The notes beneath the pieces were generated by a model. It was not told where the DNA came from and did no database searches. It was given only the letters and a program-made list of their open reading frames with translations. Positions 35,656 to 46,156 of a DNA stretch of 64,000 nt are shown piece by piece. The DNA is taken from the NCBI RefSeq assembly GCF_902498065.1, contig NZ_CABVIR010000004.1:1-64000 (forward strand). Direction: 5' to 3'. The first letter of the stretch is position 1. Each line of letters opens with the position of its first letter. The stretch is from Pseudomonas fluorescens (GTDB lineage Bacteria; Pseudomonadota; Gammaproteobacteria; Pseudomonadales; Pseudomonadaceae). A program made the translations under genes and the position numbers.

Positions 35656-37380
35656 TTAAAGAGTCTCTGATCCGGTCAGGCGCTTGATGGTGCCGCGCAG
35701 GATTGGGCTATCGGGTTGTTCCTTGAGGAATTTGCCCCAGATTTGCTTGGCTTCTCGCTGCTTGCCATTGGCCCACAGGACTTCGCCGAGGTGAGCGGCC
35801 ACTTCCTGGTCGGGAAAGCGATCGAGTGCCTTGCGCAGCAGTTTTTCCGCTTCGTCGAGATTGCCCATGCGGAAATTCACCCAGCCGAGGCTGTCGAGTA
35901 CCGCCGGGTCTTCCGGATTGATCTGGTGCGCCTGTTCGATCAGGGCTTTGGCTTCGGCATAACGCGTCGTGCGGTCGGACAGGGTGTAGCCGAGGGCGTT
36001 CAGCGCCATGGCGTTGTCCGGGTCGCGCTTGATGATCAGCCGCAGGTCTTTCTCCATCTGCGCCAAGTCATTGCGTTTTTCCGCCTGCATGGCGCGGGTG
36101 TACAGCAGATTCAGATCGTCCGGGTATTGCTGCAAGGCTTTGTGCAGAACATTCCAGGCCTTGTCCCCCTGTTTATTGGCGGACAACGTTTCGGCCTCGA
36201 TCAGATACAGCTGAATCGCGTAATCGGGTTGTTCTTCGCGCTCGGTCGCCAGACGGCTTTGCGCCTCGGCGGTTTTGCCGTTGTTCATCAGGATATCGGC
36301 CTGGCGCAACTGCGCGGGCAGGTAGTCGTTACCGGGGCCGACCTGGGCGTATTCGATCAATGCGCCTTGGGGATCGTTACGCTCTTCAGCGATACGGCCA
36401 AGGTTAAGGTGTGCCGAGTCGACATGGCTTTCCCGGGCGATCAAGTCTTCGAGGTAACCCTTGGCTTCGTCCCAGGCCTTGGCTTCCAGGCACACCAGCG
36501 CCAGGGAGTAACGCAATTCGTCATCTTCCGGGTACTGCTGAACCAGGCTGGAGAACTCCGCTTTGGCGTCTTCCATGCGGTCCTGTTCGACCAGCATGCG
36601 GGCGTAGGTCAGGCGCAGGCGTTTGTCGTCCGGGTACTTCTTGATGCTTTTTTGCAGCAGCGGCAGGGCTTCATCGCCACGATTGAGCGTTTGCAGCAGG
36701 CGTGCGCGCAGCAGAATCGGGGCGATTTCACCGTCGTCCGGCGGATTGTCTTCCAGCAAGACCAGCGAGCCTTTGCTGTCGCCGTCCTGTTGCATCAACA
36801 AGGCCTTGCCGAAAATCAGCTGGCTGTTGTTGGGATGACGCTGCAACAAACGGTCAAAACTTTTCATCAGGCCGTTGCGGGTTTCCTGATCGGTATCGGC
36901 CGCAGACAGGGCGAGGAAATCGAAATGCGTGTCGCCCTTGCCTTGCAGGACTTTCTCCATATAGACCATGGAGTCGTCATAACGCCCGGCGCGCGCCAAT
37001 TGCACGGCCGCGGCTCGTTGCGCCTCGAGGTCGTTCGGAGCGTTTTTCGCCCAGATCAGCGCAGTGTCCAGGGCCGCCTGATCGGCGCCCAGGTACTCGG
37101 CGATGCGGAAGGCCCGCTCGGAGATGCCCGGATCCTGGGTGTTGATGGCCTGGGTCACGTAGTTGTCCAGCGCAATGTCGAAACGATTGCGTTGGCCAGC
37201 CAGCTCAGCGCTCAACAGGCTGAAGATGGTTTCTTCACTGAATGAGCTATAGACCTTGGGCTTTTCAGGGGCCGGAGTACTGTCTTCGACCGGCGGCGTA
37301 CCGTCCGGTGAAACGGGTGCCATGACCTGGCAGCCGCTGAGGAAGACAAAAGCGAGGAGCAACGCGGAGGATCTATTCAT
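35656..37380 (-). CDS. TPR-repeat lipoprotein
   Basis: A 574-residue protein with a lipoprotein signal (FLSGC, Cys17) and at least ten tetratricopeptide-like repeats from about residue 60 to the end, for example [14 protein letters not shown] and [21 protein letters not shown]. It should be a periplasmic outer-membrane-anchored scaffold for protein assembly. Homologous genes occupy the same place before lolB in other pseudomonads. Exact partner unknown. Confidence 0.88.
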   Translation of the reverse strand: MNRSSALLLAFVFLSGCQVMAPVSPDGTPPVEDSTPAPEKPKVYSSFSEETIFSLLSAELAGQRNRFDIALDNYVTQAINTQDPGISERAFRIAEYLGADQAALDTALIWAKNAPNDLEAQRAAAVQLARAGRYDDSMVYMEKVLQGKGDTHFDFLALSAADTDQETRNGLMKSFDRLLQRHPNNSQLIFGKALLMQQDGDSKGSLVLLEDNPPDDGEIAPILLRARLLQTLNRGDEALPLLQKSIKKYPDDKRLRLTYARMLVEQDRMEDAKAEFSSLVQQYPEDDELRYSLALVCLEAKAWDEAKGYLEDLIARESHVDSAHLNLGRIAEERNDPQGALIEYAQVGPGNDYLPAQLRQADILMNNGKTAEAQSRLATEREEQPDYAIQLYLIEAETLSANKQGDKAWNVLHKALQQYPDDLNLLYTRAMQAEKRNDLAQMEKDLRLIIKRDPDNAMALNALGYTLSDRTTRYAEAKALIEQAHQINPEDPAVLDSLGWVNFRMGNLDEAEKLLRKALDRFPDQEVAAHLGEVLWANGKQREAKQIWGKFLKEQPDSPILRGTIKRLTGSETL

Positions 37381-37725
37381 ATAGGAAGAGGACGACTAAC
37401 CTGCGGTCGGATCATCATGACACAAGCCTTCGGCCAAACATAACCGGCCGGCCATTTTCCCGAATACGCCGCACCCTGCAGGAGCTGGCTTGCCAGCGAT
37501 GGTCGTCAACGATGACGTGTTTCCACAGGAAAGGCGCGGCGTCCGTGAGTCCAGCGCCGGCAAGCCGGCTCCTGCAGCGGGGCGGTATGCGGGGCAAAGT
37601 TTGTGTAAACGAGAAGCGCTCGCAAGTCCGCGCATCGCCTGCCAAGGCAATAGAGATCGAGTGGTTGTTCTGAATCTGTCGAAGTAGGACAATTGCCGGC
37701 TTCACGTCACCATCAGCGACCTTGA
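37381..37725. other. Divergent intergenic region upstream of hemA (345 bases)
   Basis: Contains no supported gene. It holds one REPIN-like repeat (separate entry) and must contain the promoters of hemA and of the TPR lipoprotein operon. I do not see a convincing sigma-70 promoter by eye. Confidence 0.5.
37474..37580. repeat. REPIN-like inverted pair, third sequence class
   Basis: CCTGCAGGAGCTGGCTTGCC on the left is mirrored by GGCAAGCCGGCTCCTGCAG on the right, about 60 bases apart. The core (GGAGCTGGCTTGCCAGC) differs from the two other REP types in this window. Confidence 0.8.
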
Positions 37726-39015
37726 ATGGCCTTCCTTGCACTCGGTATTAACCACAAGACTGCTTCAGTAGACGTCCGCGAGCGCGTGGCCTTTACCCCT
37801 GAGCAACTGGTGGAGGCCTTGCAGCAGCTCTGCCGACTCACCGACAGCCGCGAAGCTGCGATCCTCTCCACCTGCAATCGCAGTGAACTCTATATAGAAC
37901 AGGATCACCTTTCGGCTGACGTTGTGTTGCGGTGGCTGGCCGATTATCACCATTTGAGCCTCGAAGAGCTGCGCGCGAGCGCTTATGTGCACGAGGATGA
38001 TGCGGCAGTTCGTCACATGATGCGGGTCGCCTCCGGGCTCGATTCGCTGGTGCTGGGCGAACCGCAGATCCTCGGCCAGATGAAATCCTGCTACGCCGTG
38101 GCCCGCGAGGCCGGCACCATCGGTCCACTGCTCGGGCGTTTGTTTCAGGCGACGTTCAACGCGGCCAAGCAAGTGCGCACCGACACCGCCATCGGCGAGA
38201 ACCCGGTGTCCGTGGCGTTTGCCGCGGTCAGCCTGGCGAAACAGATTTTCAGCGACCTGCAACGCAGCCAGGCCTTGCTGATCGGTGCCGGCGAAACCAT
38301 CACCCTGGTCGCCCGCCATCTGCATGAGCTGGGGGTCAAGCGCATCGTCGTGGCCAACCGCACCCTGGAACGTGCAAGCATTCTGGCCGAACAGTTTGGC
38401 GCGCATGCCGTGTTGCTCTCGGACATTCCGGCAGAGCTGGTGCGCAGCGACATCGTCATCAGTTCCACTGCCAGCCAGTTGCCGATCCTCGGTAAAGGCG
38501 CGGTGGAAAGTGCCTTGAAACTGCGCAAGCACAAACCGATCTTCATGGTGGACATCGCCGTACCGCGTGATATCGAGCCTGAAGTCGGCGAGTTGGACGA
38601 CGTTTACCTTTATAGCGTCGACGATCTCCACGAAGTGGTCGCCGAAAACCTCAAGAGCCGTCAAGGCGCTGCGCAAGCGGCGGAAGAGATGGTCACGGTC
38701 GGCGCCGAAGATTTCATGGTCCGCCTGCGCGAACTGGCAGCTGTGGACGTGCTCAAGGCCTATCGCCAACAGAGCGAGCGCCTGCGAGATGAAGAATTGC
38801 AGAAGGCCCAGCGGATGCTCGCCAACGGCAGCAGCGCCGAAGACGTCCTGGTGCAACTGGCGCGCGGCTTGACCAACAAACTCCTGCACGCCCCGAGCGT
38901 GCAGTTGAAAAAGCTCTCAGCCGAAGGTCGCCTCGACGCACTGGCCATGGCCCAGGAACTCTTTGCCCTCGGTGAGGGCTCATCGGATAGCTTTTCGGAT
39001 AAAAAACCGCAATGA
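37726..39015 (+). CDS. hemA: Glutamyl-tRNA reductase
   Basis: A 429-residue NADPH enzyme reducing glutamyl-tRNA to glutamate-1-semialdehyde, the first step of C5 tetrapyrrole synthesis. The catalytic Cys50 is in STCNRSELY at the same position as in E. coli. [19 protein letters not shown] opens the protein and [13 protein letters not shown] is present near residue 105. It overlaps prfA by 4 bases and heads the hemA-prfA-prmC-moeB-murI operon. Confidence 0.97.
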   Translation: MAFLALGINHKTASVDVRERVAFTPEQLVEALQQLCRLTDSREAAILSTCNRSELYIEQDHLSADVVLRWLADYHHLSLEELRASAYVHEDDAAVRHMMRVASGLDSLVLGEPQILGQMKSCYAVAREAGTIGPLLGRLFQATFNAAKQVRTDTAIGENPVSVAFAAVSLAKQIFSDLQRSQALLIGAGETITLVARHLHELGVKRIVVANRTLERASILAEQFGAHAVLLSDIPAELVRSDIVISSTASQLPILGKGAVESALKLRKHKPIFMVDIAVPRDIEPEVGELDDVYLYSVDDLHEVVAENLKSRQGAAQAAEEMVTVGAEDFMVRLRELAAVDVLKAYRQQSERLRDEELQKAQRMLANGSSAEDVLVQLARGLTNKLLHAPSVQLKKLSAEGRLDALAMAQELFALGEGSSDSFSDKKPQ

Positions 39016-40094
39016 AAGCGTCACTGCTCAATAAGCTGGACATCCTCCAGGACCGTTTCGAGGAATTGACCGCGTTGCTTGGCGACGGCGAGGTTATTTC
39101 CGATCAGACCAAATTCCGCGCCTATTCCAAGGAATACGCGGAAGTCGAGCCGATTGTCGACGCCTATAAACAGTTGCTCAAAGTACAGAGCGACCTTGAA
39201 GGTGCCCAGGCACTGCTTAAGGACAGCGACCCGGACATGCGTGAAATGGCCGTGGAAGAAGTCCGCGAAGCCAAAGAGCAACTGATCGACATCGAAGCCA
39301 GCCTGCAACGCATGCTGCTGCCCAAGGACCCGAACGACGGGCGCAACGTGTTCCTTGAAATCCGCGCCGGCACCGGCGGTGACGAGGCGGCGATTTTCTC
39401 CGGCGACCTGTTCCGCATGTATTCGCGTTACGCCGAGCGGCGTGGTTGGCGGGTGGAGATTCTCTCTGAGAACATCGGCGAACACGGCGGCTATAAAGAA
39501 GTCATCGCCCGCGTCGAAGGCGACAACGTTTACGGCAAGCTGAAATTCGAATCCGGCGTGCACCGCGTGCAGCGGGTTCCGGCCACTGAATCCCAGGGGC
39601 GTATCCATACCTCGGCGTGCACCGTGGCAGTATTGCCCGAGCCGGACGAGCAGGAAGCGATCGAGATCAACCCGGCGGATTTGCGGGTCGATACCTACCG
39701 TTCTTCGGGTGCCGGTGGCCAGCACGTCAACAAGACGGACTCGGCGATCCGCATCACGCACTTGCCGTCCGGTATCGTCGTCGAGTGCCAGGAAGAACGT
39801 TCCCAGCACAAGAACCGCGCCCGGGCGATGTCCTGGCTGTCGGCCAAACTCAATGATCAGCAGACCAGCGCCGCCGCGAATGCCATCGCCAGCGAGCGTA
39901 AACTGCTGGTCGGTTCGGGGGATCGCTCCGAGCGCATCCGCACCTACAATTTTGCCCAGGGTCGGGTCACCGACCACCGGGTCAACCTGACCCTGTATTC
40001 GCTCGACGAAATTCTCGCGGGCGGTGTCGATGCCGTGATCGAACCGTTGCTGGCCGAATACCAAGCCGATCAATTGGCAGCGATAGGTGACTAA
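39012..40094 (+). CDS. prfA: Peptide chain release factor 1
   Basis: A 360-residue class I release factor for UAA and UAG. The GGQ motif ([13 protein letters not shown]) is near residue 235 and is the substrate of the methylase encoded next. Near residue 185 [18 protein letters not shown] precedes the tripeptide anticodon region. Overlaps hemA by ATGA; the stop abuts prmC. Confidence 0.97.
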   Translation: MKASLLNKLDILQDRFEELTALLGDGEVISDQTKFRAYSKEYAEVEPIVDAYKQLLKVQSDLEGAQALLKDSDPDMREMAVEEVREAKEQLIDIEASLQRMLLPKDPNDGRNVFLEIRAGTGGDEAAIFSGDLFRMYSRYAERRGWRVEILSENIGEHGGYKEVIARVEGDNVYGKLKFESGVHRVQRVPATESQGRIHTSACTVAVLPEPDEQEAIEINPADLRVDTYRSSGAGGQHVNKTDSAIRITHLPSGIVVECQEERSQHKNRARAMSWLSAKLNDQQTSAAANAIASERKLLVGSGDRSERIRTYNFAQGRVTDHRVNLTLYSLDEILAGGVDAVIEPLLAEYQADQLAAIGD

Positions 40095-40925
40095 ATGACG
40101 ATCATTGCCAGTTTGTTGCGCGCTGCTGATTTACCCGACTCGCCGACGGCGCGCCTGGATGCCGAATTGTTGCTGGCGGCGGCGTTGGGCAAGTCCCGCA
40201 GTTTTTTGCACACCTGGCCGGAGCGCATCGTTCCGAGCGACGCCGCGCTTAAATTTGCCGAGTACCTGCAACGCCGTCGTGGCGGTGAGCCGGTGGCCTA
40301 CATTCTGGGGCAGCAAGGTTTCTGGAAACTTGATCTGGAGGTCGCGCCGCACACCTTGATCCCGCGCCCGGACACCGAGTTGCTGGTTGAAGCCGCGCTG
40401 GAATTGTTGCCCGCCACCTCCGCGAAGGTCCTCGACCTTGGCACCGGCAGCGGTGCCATTGCGTTGGCGTTGGCCAGCGAGCGTCCAGCGTGGAACGTGA
40501 CCGCTGTGGATCGCGTGCTCGAAGCCGTGGCCCTGGCCGAGCGCAATCGTCAGCGTTTGCACCTGAACAACGCCACCGTGCTGAGCAGTCACTGGTTCAG
40601 CGCTCTGGAAGGTCAGCGCTTTCAACTGATCATCAGCAATCCGCCGTACATTTCATCCACCGATCCGCATCTGGTGGAAGGCGATGTGCGTTTCGAACCG
40701 GCCAGTGCCTTGGTGGCTGGAGTCGACGGGCTCGACGATCTGCGTTTGATTGTCGCCCAGGCCCCGGATTATCTTGAGGCGGGCGGCTGGTTGATGCTCG
40801 AGCACGGTTACGATCAAGCCGAAGCCGTGCGCGATTTGCTGCAGACGCGCGGTTTTGATGAAGTCCACAGCCGCACCGATCTGGGCGGTCACCAACGGAT
40901 CAGCCTGGGGCGCCTGCCGTGCTGA
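40095..40925 (+). CDS. prmC: Release factor glutamine methyltransferase
   Basis: A 276-residue SAM-dependent enzyme that methylates the Gln of the GGQ motif in release factors. The SAM motif VLDLGTGSGAIALAL is near residue 115 and the catalytic NPPY is at residues 182-185. It begins directly after the prfA stop and overlaps moeB by 7 bases. Product and substrate genes are adjacent, as is usual. Confidence 0.96.
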   Translation: MTIIASLLRAADLPDSPTARLDAELLLAAALGKSRSFLHTWPERIVPSDAALKFAEYLQRRRGGEPVAYILGQQGFWKLDLEVAPHTLIPRPDTELLVEAALELLPATSAKVLDLGTGSGAIALALASERPAWNVTAVDRVLEAVALAERNRQRLHLNNATVLSSHWFSALEGQRFQLIISNPPYISSTDPHLVEGDVRFEPASALVAGVDGLDDLRLIVAQAPDYLEAGGWLMLEHGYDQAEAVRDLLQTRGFDEVHSRTDLGGHQRISLGRLPC

Positions 40926-41674
40926 ATGATCAGGAATTGTTGCGCTACAGTCGGCAGATTCTGTTGCAACACGTCGACATCGACGGCCAGTTGCGACTGA
41001 AAGAAAGCCGCGTGTTGATCGTCGGTCTCGGCGGACTCGGTTCGCCGGTTGCGCTGTATCTCGCCGCCGCTGGCGTCGGTGAGTTGCATCTGGCGGATTT
41101 CGACACCGTCGACCTGACCAACCTGCAACGCCAGATCGTTCACGACACCGACAGCGTCGGCCAGACCAAGGTCGATTCGGCCATTCGCCGACTGAGCGCA
41201 ATCAACCCCGAGATCACCTTGGTCGCCCATCGCACTGCGCTGGACGAAGATTCTTTGGCGGCAGCGGTTGCCGCCGTGGATCTGGTGCTGGACTGTTCCG
41301 ACAATTTTTCCACCCGCGAAGCGGTCAACGCCGCCTGCGTGGCCGCGGGCAAGCCGTTGGTCAGCGGTGCGGCGATTCGTCTCGAAGGTCAGTTGTCGGT
41401 GTTCGACCCGTGTCGCCCGGACAGTCCGTGCTACCACTGTTTGTACGGGCACGGCAGCGAAGCTGAACTGACGTGCAGTGAAGCGGGGGTCGTCGGGCCA
41501 TTGGTGGGACTGGTCGGCAGCCTTCAGGCGCTGGAAGCGCTGAAGCTGCTGGTGGGGTTCGGCGAGCCACTGGTAGGACGGCTGCTGTTGATCGATGCCT
41601 TGGGCTCGCGCTTCCGCGAATTGCGCGTCAAGCGTGATCCTGGCTGCAGCGTCTGCGGGCCGAAACATGCGTGA
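40919..41674 (+). CDS. moeB: Molybdopterin-synthase adenylyltransferase (MoeB/ThiF family)
   Basis: A 251-residue E1-like enzyme that adenylates the C-terminus of a ubiquitin-like sulfur carrier (MoaD or ThiS). The nucleotide loop [19 protein letters not shown] is at about residues 37-55, and two CxxC pairs (CYHC and CSVC) form the structural zinc site. It has no rhodanese domain. Substrate choice between MoaD and ThiS cannot be read from sequence; context in pseudomonads favours the moeB name. Confidence 0.9.
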   Translation: MLNDQELLRYSRQILLQHVDIDGQLRLKESRVLIVGLGGLGSPVALYLAAAGVGELHLADFDTVDLTNLQRQIVHDTDSVGQTKVDSAIRRLSAINPEITLVAHRTALDEDSLAAAVAAVDLVLDCSDNFSTREAVNAACVAAGKPLVSGAAIRLEGQLSVFDPCRPDSPCYHCLYGHGSEAELTCSEAGVVGPLVGLVGSLQALEALKLLVGFGEPLVGRLLLIDALGSRFRELRVKRDPGCSVCGPKHA

Positions 41675-42458
41675 AGCGCCCATTGGCGTGTTCGACTCCG
41701 GGGTCGGTGGGCTGTCGGTGCTGGCCGAGGTCCAGCGTTTGCTGCCCAACGAGTCTCTGTTGTACGTCGCCGATTGCGGCAATATTCCCTACGGCGAGAA
41801 AACCCCGGAATTCATTCGCCATCGTTGCAGCGTGATGGCCGAGTTTTTTCAGGAGCAGGGCGCCAAGGCCCTGGTGCTGGCCTGCAACACGGCGACGGTT
41901 GCCGGTGTTGCCGATTTGCGGCGCGACTTTCCCGAGTGGCCCATCGTCGGCATGGAGCCTGCGGTCAAGCCGGCCGCCGCCGCGACCCGCAGCGGAGTGG
42001 TCGGGGTGCTCGCCACCACCGGCACCTTGCAGAGTGCCAAATTCGCCGCGTTACTCGACCGCTTCGCCACTGATGTGCGGGTGATCACTCAGCCGTGCCC
42101 GGGGCTGGTGGAGTTGATTGAAAACGGCGATCTGCACAGTCCTGCCCTGCGTGAGTTGCTGGCCCGCTATGTCGGGCCGCTGCTCGCGGCGGGCTGCGAC
42201 ACGATAATTCTCGGCTGCACGCATTACCCCTTTCTAAAGCCGTTGCTTAAGCAGATGATCCCTGAGGACATCAGCCTGATCGACACCGGCGCCGCCGTAG
42301 CGCGGCAACTTCAGCGGCTGTTGGCCGAGCGTGAATTGCTCGCTGACGGGCCTGTTCGCGCAGCACAATTCTGGACGAGTGCCGATCCGGAGCATTTCAG
42401 AAATATCTTGCCGATCCTGTGGAATAACCCGGGTGTTGTGCGAAGCTTCAACAGGTAA
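41667..42458 (+). CDS. murI: Glutamate racemase
   Basis: A 263-residue enzyme making D-glutamate for peptidoglycan. The two catalytic cysteines are Cys73 in ACNTAT and Cys184 in GCTHYPF, and the N-terminal [13 protein letters not shown] motif is intact. It overlaps moeB by 8 bases and ends the hemA operon. Start chosen at [12 protein letters not shown] rather than the 24-codon extension inside moeB. Confidence 0.97.
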   Translation: MREAPIGVFDSGVGGLSVLAEVQRLLPNESLLYVADCGNIPYGEKTPEFIRHRCSVMAEFFQEQGAKALVLACNTATVAGVADLRRDFPEWPIVGMEPAVKPAAAATRSGVVGVLATTGTLQSAKFAALLDRFATDVRVITQPCPGLVELIENGDLHSPALRELLARYVGPLLAAGCDTIILGCTHYPFLKPLLKQMIPEDISLIDTGAAVARQLQRLLAERELLADGPVRAAQFWTSADPEHFRNILPILWNNPGVVRSFNR

Positions 42459-42580
42459 ATGAATTTTTGGGGGACACGGGTAATTGGGGTGAACTTCTGA
42501 TTAAGCGTCGACTTCTATAGTTTTAGTTTCGCTGAGCAACAAAAAAACCATACGAAATCGTTCGGGAAAGGATGTTTCTA

Positions 42581-43099
42581 ATGAAGCGACTATTCTGCTT
42601 GGCCGCGATTGCGGCTGCTCTGATGGGGCAAAGTTTTACCGCGCAGGCGGCGGGCGTGGAGTTCGGGGTCGGCCAGACCAGCGATTCGACCATGACCTAT
42701 CGACTGGGTATGCAGTTCGACTGGGACAAGAGCTGGTTGCAAAGTGATGTCGGTCGCCTGACTGGTTACTGGAGTGGCGCCTATACCTATTGGGAAGGCG
42801 ACAAGACTTCCAGCAACAACAGCCTCTCGTTTTCGCCGGTCCTTGTTTATGAGTTTGCCGGTCAGAACGTCAAGCCCTATGTAGAACTCGGAGTTGGCGT
42901 GGCGTTGTTCTCGAATACCGAACTTGAAGACAACAAACTGGGCAGTGCCTTTCAGTTCGAAGACCGTTTCGGCTTCGGTCTGCGTTTTGCGGGCGGGCAT
43001 GAAGTCGGGGTTCGTGCGACGCATTATTCCAATGCGGGGCTCAGCAGCCCGAACAATGGTGTAGAAAGTTACGCGTTGCACTACACGATGCCGTTGTAA
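42581..43099 (+). CDS. pagL: Lipid A 3-O-deacylase PagL
   Basis: A 172-residue outer-membrane beta-barrel esterase that removes the 3-position acyl chain from lipid A. It has a 23-residue signal peptide ending AQA. The catalytic triad is visible in the C-terminal strand: His148 and Ser150 in THYSNAG, and Glu162 in NNGVESY. GAAAGG lies 9 bases before the ATG at 42581, so this is preferred to the ATG at 42572. P. aeruginosa has pagL at the same place after murI. Confidence 0.93.
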   Translation: MKRLFCLAAIAAALMGQSFTAQAAGVEFGVGQTSDSTMTYRLGMQFDWDKSWLQSDVGRLTGYWSGAYTYWEGDKTSSNNSLSFSPVLVYEFAGQNVKPYVELGVGVALFSNTELEDNKLGSAFQFEDRFGFGLRFAGGHEVGVRATHYSNAGLSSPNNGVESYALHYTMPL

Positions 43100-43111
43100 G
43101 GCTCGGTCAAA

Positions 43112-43200
43112 TGTGGGAGCGAGCCTGTTCGCGATAGCGCTCTAACGGTCAACGCTGATGTTGAATGTTAGTCCGTCACCGCGAGCAGGCTCGCTCCCCC
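43112..43200. repeat. REPIN (two inverted REP sequences)
   Basis: TGGGAGCGAGCCTGTTCGCG on the left is mirrored by CGCGAGCAGGCTCGCTC on the right, about 50 bases apart. Same class as the repeat near 10157. It lies between the converging pagL and YkgJ-type genes. Confidence 0.85.
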
Positions 43201-43224
43201 ATTAGTTCTTCGGTGGTCTGACTT

Positions 43225-43530
43225 TCAGCGATACGCCGTGGTAATCCCCTGGCGCTCTTCGATGCACTCCGGTGCGCCCATCTCGAACTCCCGGCAGATC
43301 AGCGGGCGTTTTTCGTAGATCGTGCACATCATGCTGTTGCGATCCAGCGCGGCGCACCAGCCGTCATCCAGGCGCAGCATGACTTCCCCACCCCAATCAT
43401 CGGTATCGATAAAACGTTCGGGCACGCCGGTGTCGGTGATCAACATCACTTCGAGCTGGCAGCAGCAGGCTGCGCAGGTCGAGCAGGTGACCGCCGGCTC
43501 GGCGATTTGCGTGTGGGGAATGGTTTTCAT
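43225..43530 (-). CDS. YkgJ-family cysteine cluster protein
   Basis: A 101-residue protein of the YkgJ/UPF0153 family. It has the N-terminal cluster CSTCAACCC (about residues 16-24) and further Cys at the WCAAL, MCTIY, ICREF and ECIEE positions, a pattern that probably binds zinc or iron-sulfur. Function unknown. It lies downstream of the light-response operon by 53 bases and might be read through from it, but has no overlap. Confidence 0.88.
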   Translation of the reverse strand: MKTIPHTQIAEPAVTCSTCAACCCQLEVMLITDTGVPERFIDTDDWGGEVMLRLDDGWCAALDRNSMMCTIYEKRPLICREFEMGAPECIEERQGITTAYR

Positions 43531-43583
43531 GGCACGCAGTGTAAGTCAGTCGGTCAGCGCTGTGTGAAAGGCCTGACGGGCGC

Positions 43584-44090
43584 TCAGCCGTGGGTGTTGG
43601 ACGACGCCAGCCGTTGGGCCATGAAATGCAGCGTGGGAAACAGCAGCGCCCAGAGTAATCCGATACCGATCAGCGTCGGTAATTGGCCGTAAGGGAATTG
43701 CACTCCCGCCAGTTGTCCTCCCGCGTAATACGACAACGGTCCACCCACGGCGCCCAGCAAGCTGCCCAGCCACCAGGGCGTCGCGGTCCATTGCAGGCAA
43801 TGCCGCAACGTCGTTGCCAGCAGCGCCCACAACAGCATCAGCCATAGAGGAATCAGCGGCGCGACATCGTTGAACTCGAACACCCCCAGCCAGCGCAATG
43901 AACTGTCGACGGTCGTGCCCAGCAGCACAACGCTGAGAATCAGCCGGCCTTCGTCCGCCCAGCGACTTATCCACAGCAGATGAATCAACAAAGCGCCCAG
44001 CGCCACCAATAACCAAAGACTGTTGCCGCCGATCACGCAGGCAAGCCAGCCGAGCTGGAACAGCGCAGCGTTGACCAGACGTTCAAGCAT
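43584..44090 (-). CDS. DUF2878 membrane protein
   Basis: A 168-residue inner-membrane protein with about five hydrophobic helices. DUF2878 genes commonly close clusters containing a CFA-like methyltransferase, DUF1365 and an FAD oxidase, as here. It overlaps the CFA-like gene by 8 bases. The frame extends 29 codons upstream, but MLERLVNAALFQ at 44090 begins the family-like part. Molecular role unknown. Confidence 0.8.
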   Translation of the reverse strand: MLERLVNAALFQLGWLACVIGGNSLWLLVALGALLIHLLWISRWADEGRLILSVVLLGTTVDSSLRWLGVFEFNDVAPLIPLWLMLLWALLATTLRHCLQWTATPWWLGSLLGAVGGPLSYYAGGQLAGVQFPYGQLPTLIGIGLLWALLFPTLHFMAQRLASSNTHG

Positions 44091-45354
44091 CGAAACGGCC
44101 GAGCAGTGGCGCGGTGATCGCCGAAGGTTTGGCCAGCAGCAACTGCGCAGTGCCGATGGTGCGTTCCAGAAAGCCACCTTCGCAGTAGCACAGGTAAAAC
44201 TCCCACAACCGCAGGAAATAATCGTCGTAGCCCAATTCGCTCAAGCGGCCTTGGGCGCGGCGAAAGTTCTCATGCCACAGGCGCAAGGTTCGCGCATAGT
44301 GCAAGCCGAAATCCTCCATGTGCAGCAAGTTCATGTCGGTGTCGCGGCTGACGATCTCGAGCATTTTCTGCACGCAGGGCAGCGCACCGCCGGGGAAGAT
44401 GTAACGCTGAATGAAGTCGACGCTGCCCTTGGCCTGCTCGTAGCGCTGCTCGCGGATGGTGATCGCCTGCAACAGCATCAAACCATTGCTCTTGAGCAAG
44501 TGCGCACACTGCTTGAAATAGGTCGGCAAAAAGCGATGGCCCACCGCTTCGATCATCTCGATCGACACCAGTTTGTCGTACTGCCCGGTAAGGTCGCGGT
44601 AGTCCTTGAGCAATAACGTGACCTGATCTTGCAACCCGAGGGTATCGATCCGTTGCGCGGTAAAGGCGTACTGCTCTTTCGACAGCGTGGTGGTGGTGAC
44701 TTTGCAACCATAATGCTGCGCCGCGTACAGCGCCATGCTGCCCCAGCCGGTGCCGATTTCCAGCAGGTGATCGCTGGGTTTGAGGTCGAGCTTCTGGCAG
44801 ATCCGCTCCAGTTTGTTCAACTGCGCCTGTTCCAGGCTGTCCTCGGGGCTCAGAAATTGCGCCGCCGAATACATCATGGTCGGGTCGAGAAACTGTTCGA
44901 ACAGGTCATTGCCCAGGTCGTAGTGCGCAGCGATGTTTTTCTGCGAACCCTTGCGCGTATTGCGATTGAGCCAATGCAGGCCTTGAACGAACGGACGGCC
45001 GAGTTTTGCCAGGCCGCCTTCCAGCGCATCCAGCACATCAAGGTTGCTGACGAACACGCGAACCACCGCCGTCAGGTCCGGCGAACTCCAGTAACCGTGG
45101 ATGAACGCCTCGCCCGCGCCAATCGAACCGTTACTGGCCACCAATCCCCACGCTGCGGCGTCGAGGATGTGAATTTCCCCCAGCAAATGACTGCCCGCGG
45201 TGCCGAAGACATGCCGCTCGCCGTCTTCGACGACCACCAGTTGCCCGTGCTTGAGGTGCGCCAGTTGCCGCAACACACCGCGACGCAGCAACGTCCCGGT
45301 CAGGCCGTTGGTGCGTCGCGTTGTGGCTTTGGCCGAGACACTAGAGGATTTCAT
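44083..45354 (-). CDS. Cyclopropane-fatty-acyl-phospholipid synthase family methyltransferase
   Basis: A 423-residue SAM-dependent enzyme acting on double bonds of phospholipid acyl chains in the membrane. The SAM loop LEIGTGWGSMALYAA is near residue 200, and the conserved YIFPGGALP and CYCEGGF segments near the end carry active-site residues. In clusters with an FAD oxidase and DUF1365, such proteins are linked to furan fatty acid synthesis (methylating step) rather than plain cyclopropane formation. I infer that role here. It overlaps DUF1365 by 14 bases. Confidence 0.85.
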   Translation of the reverse strand: MKSSSVSAKATTRRTNGLTGTLLRRGVLRQLAHLKHGQLVVVEDGERHVFGTAGSHLLGEIHILDAAAWGLVASNGSIGAGEAFIHGYWSSPDLTAVVRVFVSNLDVLDALEGGLAKLGRPFVQGLHWLNRNTRKGSQKNIAAHYDLGNDLFEQFLDPTMMYSAAQFLSPEDSLEQAQLNKLERICQKLDLKPSDHLLEIGTGWGSMALYAAQHYGCKVTTTTLSKEQYAFTAQRIDTLGLQDQVTLLLKDYRDLTGQYDKLVSIEMIEAVGHRFLPTYFKQCAHLLKSNGLMLLQAITIREQRYEQAKGSVDFIQRYIFPGGALPCVQKMLEIVSRDTDMNLLHMEDFGLHYARTLRLWHENFRRAQGRLSELGYDDYFLRLWEFYLCYCEGGFLERTIGTAQLLLAKPSAITAPLLGRFDA

Positions 45355-46156
45355 TGCGGCGATCCTTGGGCGGAACGGTGGCGGTTTGAAAGCTGCCATC
45401 GGCAGCTTGATGAGCAAATATCGGCGCGCGTTTGAGCAGCAGGCGCAGGGCCTGCCAATAAATCGCCAGACAGGTTTTCGCGGTCATCCACGGAAAACGC
45501 CGCAAGTAACGGTGCAGGCTGGCGCGACTCAGGGCTTCGCGTTTCAGGTTGAGCGTGGCGTCGAACAGCTTCAGTTCGCCCTGCCAGTCGGCCATGTGCA
45601 CGCCGAGCTTTTTCGCGACGGGGCTGAAGCTCATGCGATGTTCGAGATCGCGTGGCAGGAACGGCGACACATGAAAGGCCTTGGCCACGGCGAAATGCTG
45701 ATGGAAATCGCCCAGGTCCTCCGGCGCCCTGGCCGGCAACACGTAGTGATAACGCTCGCGCCATGGGGTATTGGTGACTTCGGCAAGAATCGCCGCCAGT
45801 TGGCCGTCGGCTTCATAACAATAGAAAAAACTCACCGGATTGAACGCCAGGCCCCAACTGCGAGGCTGCGTCAGCAGGCACACCGGCCCTTGTGGCGCAT
45901 GACCAATGGCCAGGCGGACCTGTTCGCGCACCGCATCGATCAGGCGCATGCCGTTGCCGGTGAAGGTTTTGAGGTAGTCGCTTTCGCGAAACGAAAACGG
46001 CGAGAAACGGTGGTTGCCCGACAGCGGTGACAACCCGAGCACGGCGTCCTGTTCATCGAGATCGAGGTACAGCAGGCCGATCCGGTAACGGAATTCATGG
46101 CGTCTTGGGGCAAACCGTCGATGGGCGATCCAGCCGCTGTAGAGTGCGCTGTTCAC
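45341..46156 (-). CDS. DUF1365 protein
   Basis: A 271-residue protein of the DUF1365 family. Typical features are the N-terminal YSGWIAHRRFAPRRHEFRYR, the central GLAFNPVSFFYCYE and the later HVSPFLP. Its biochemical role is not established. It is almost always found between an FAD amine-oxidase-like gene and a CFA-like gene in light- or singlet-oxygen-induced clusters. Overlaps both neighbours here (4 and 14 bases). Confidence 0.88.
   Translation of the reverse strand: MNSALYSGWIAHRRFAPRRHEFRYRIGLLYLDLDEQDAVLGLSPLSGNHRFSPFSFRESDYLKTFTGNGMRLIDAVREQVRLAIGHAPQGPVCLLTQPRSWGLAFNPVSFFYCYEADGQLAAILAEVTNTPWRERYHYVLPARAPEDLGDFHQHFAVAKAFHVSPFLPRDLEHRMSFSPVAKKLGVHMADWQGELKLFDATLNLKREALSRASLHRYLRRFPWMTAKTCLAIYWQALRLLLKRAPIFAHQAADGSFQTATVPPKDRRNEIL

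Noticed and set aside
35716..37245. Plus-strand open frame of 509 codons opposite the TPR lipoprotein gene
   Set aside because: It is the antisense shadow of a GC-rich gene with clear repeats and a lipobox; the product has no recognisable motif.
37765..40073. Two long minus-strand open frames opposite hemA and prfA
   Set aside because: Both lie wholly inside conserved enzymes on the other strand and show no motif or start signal.
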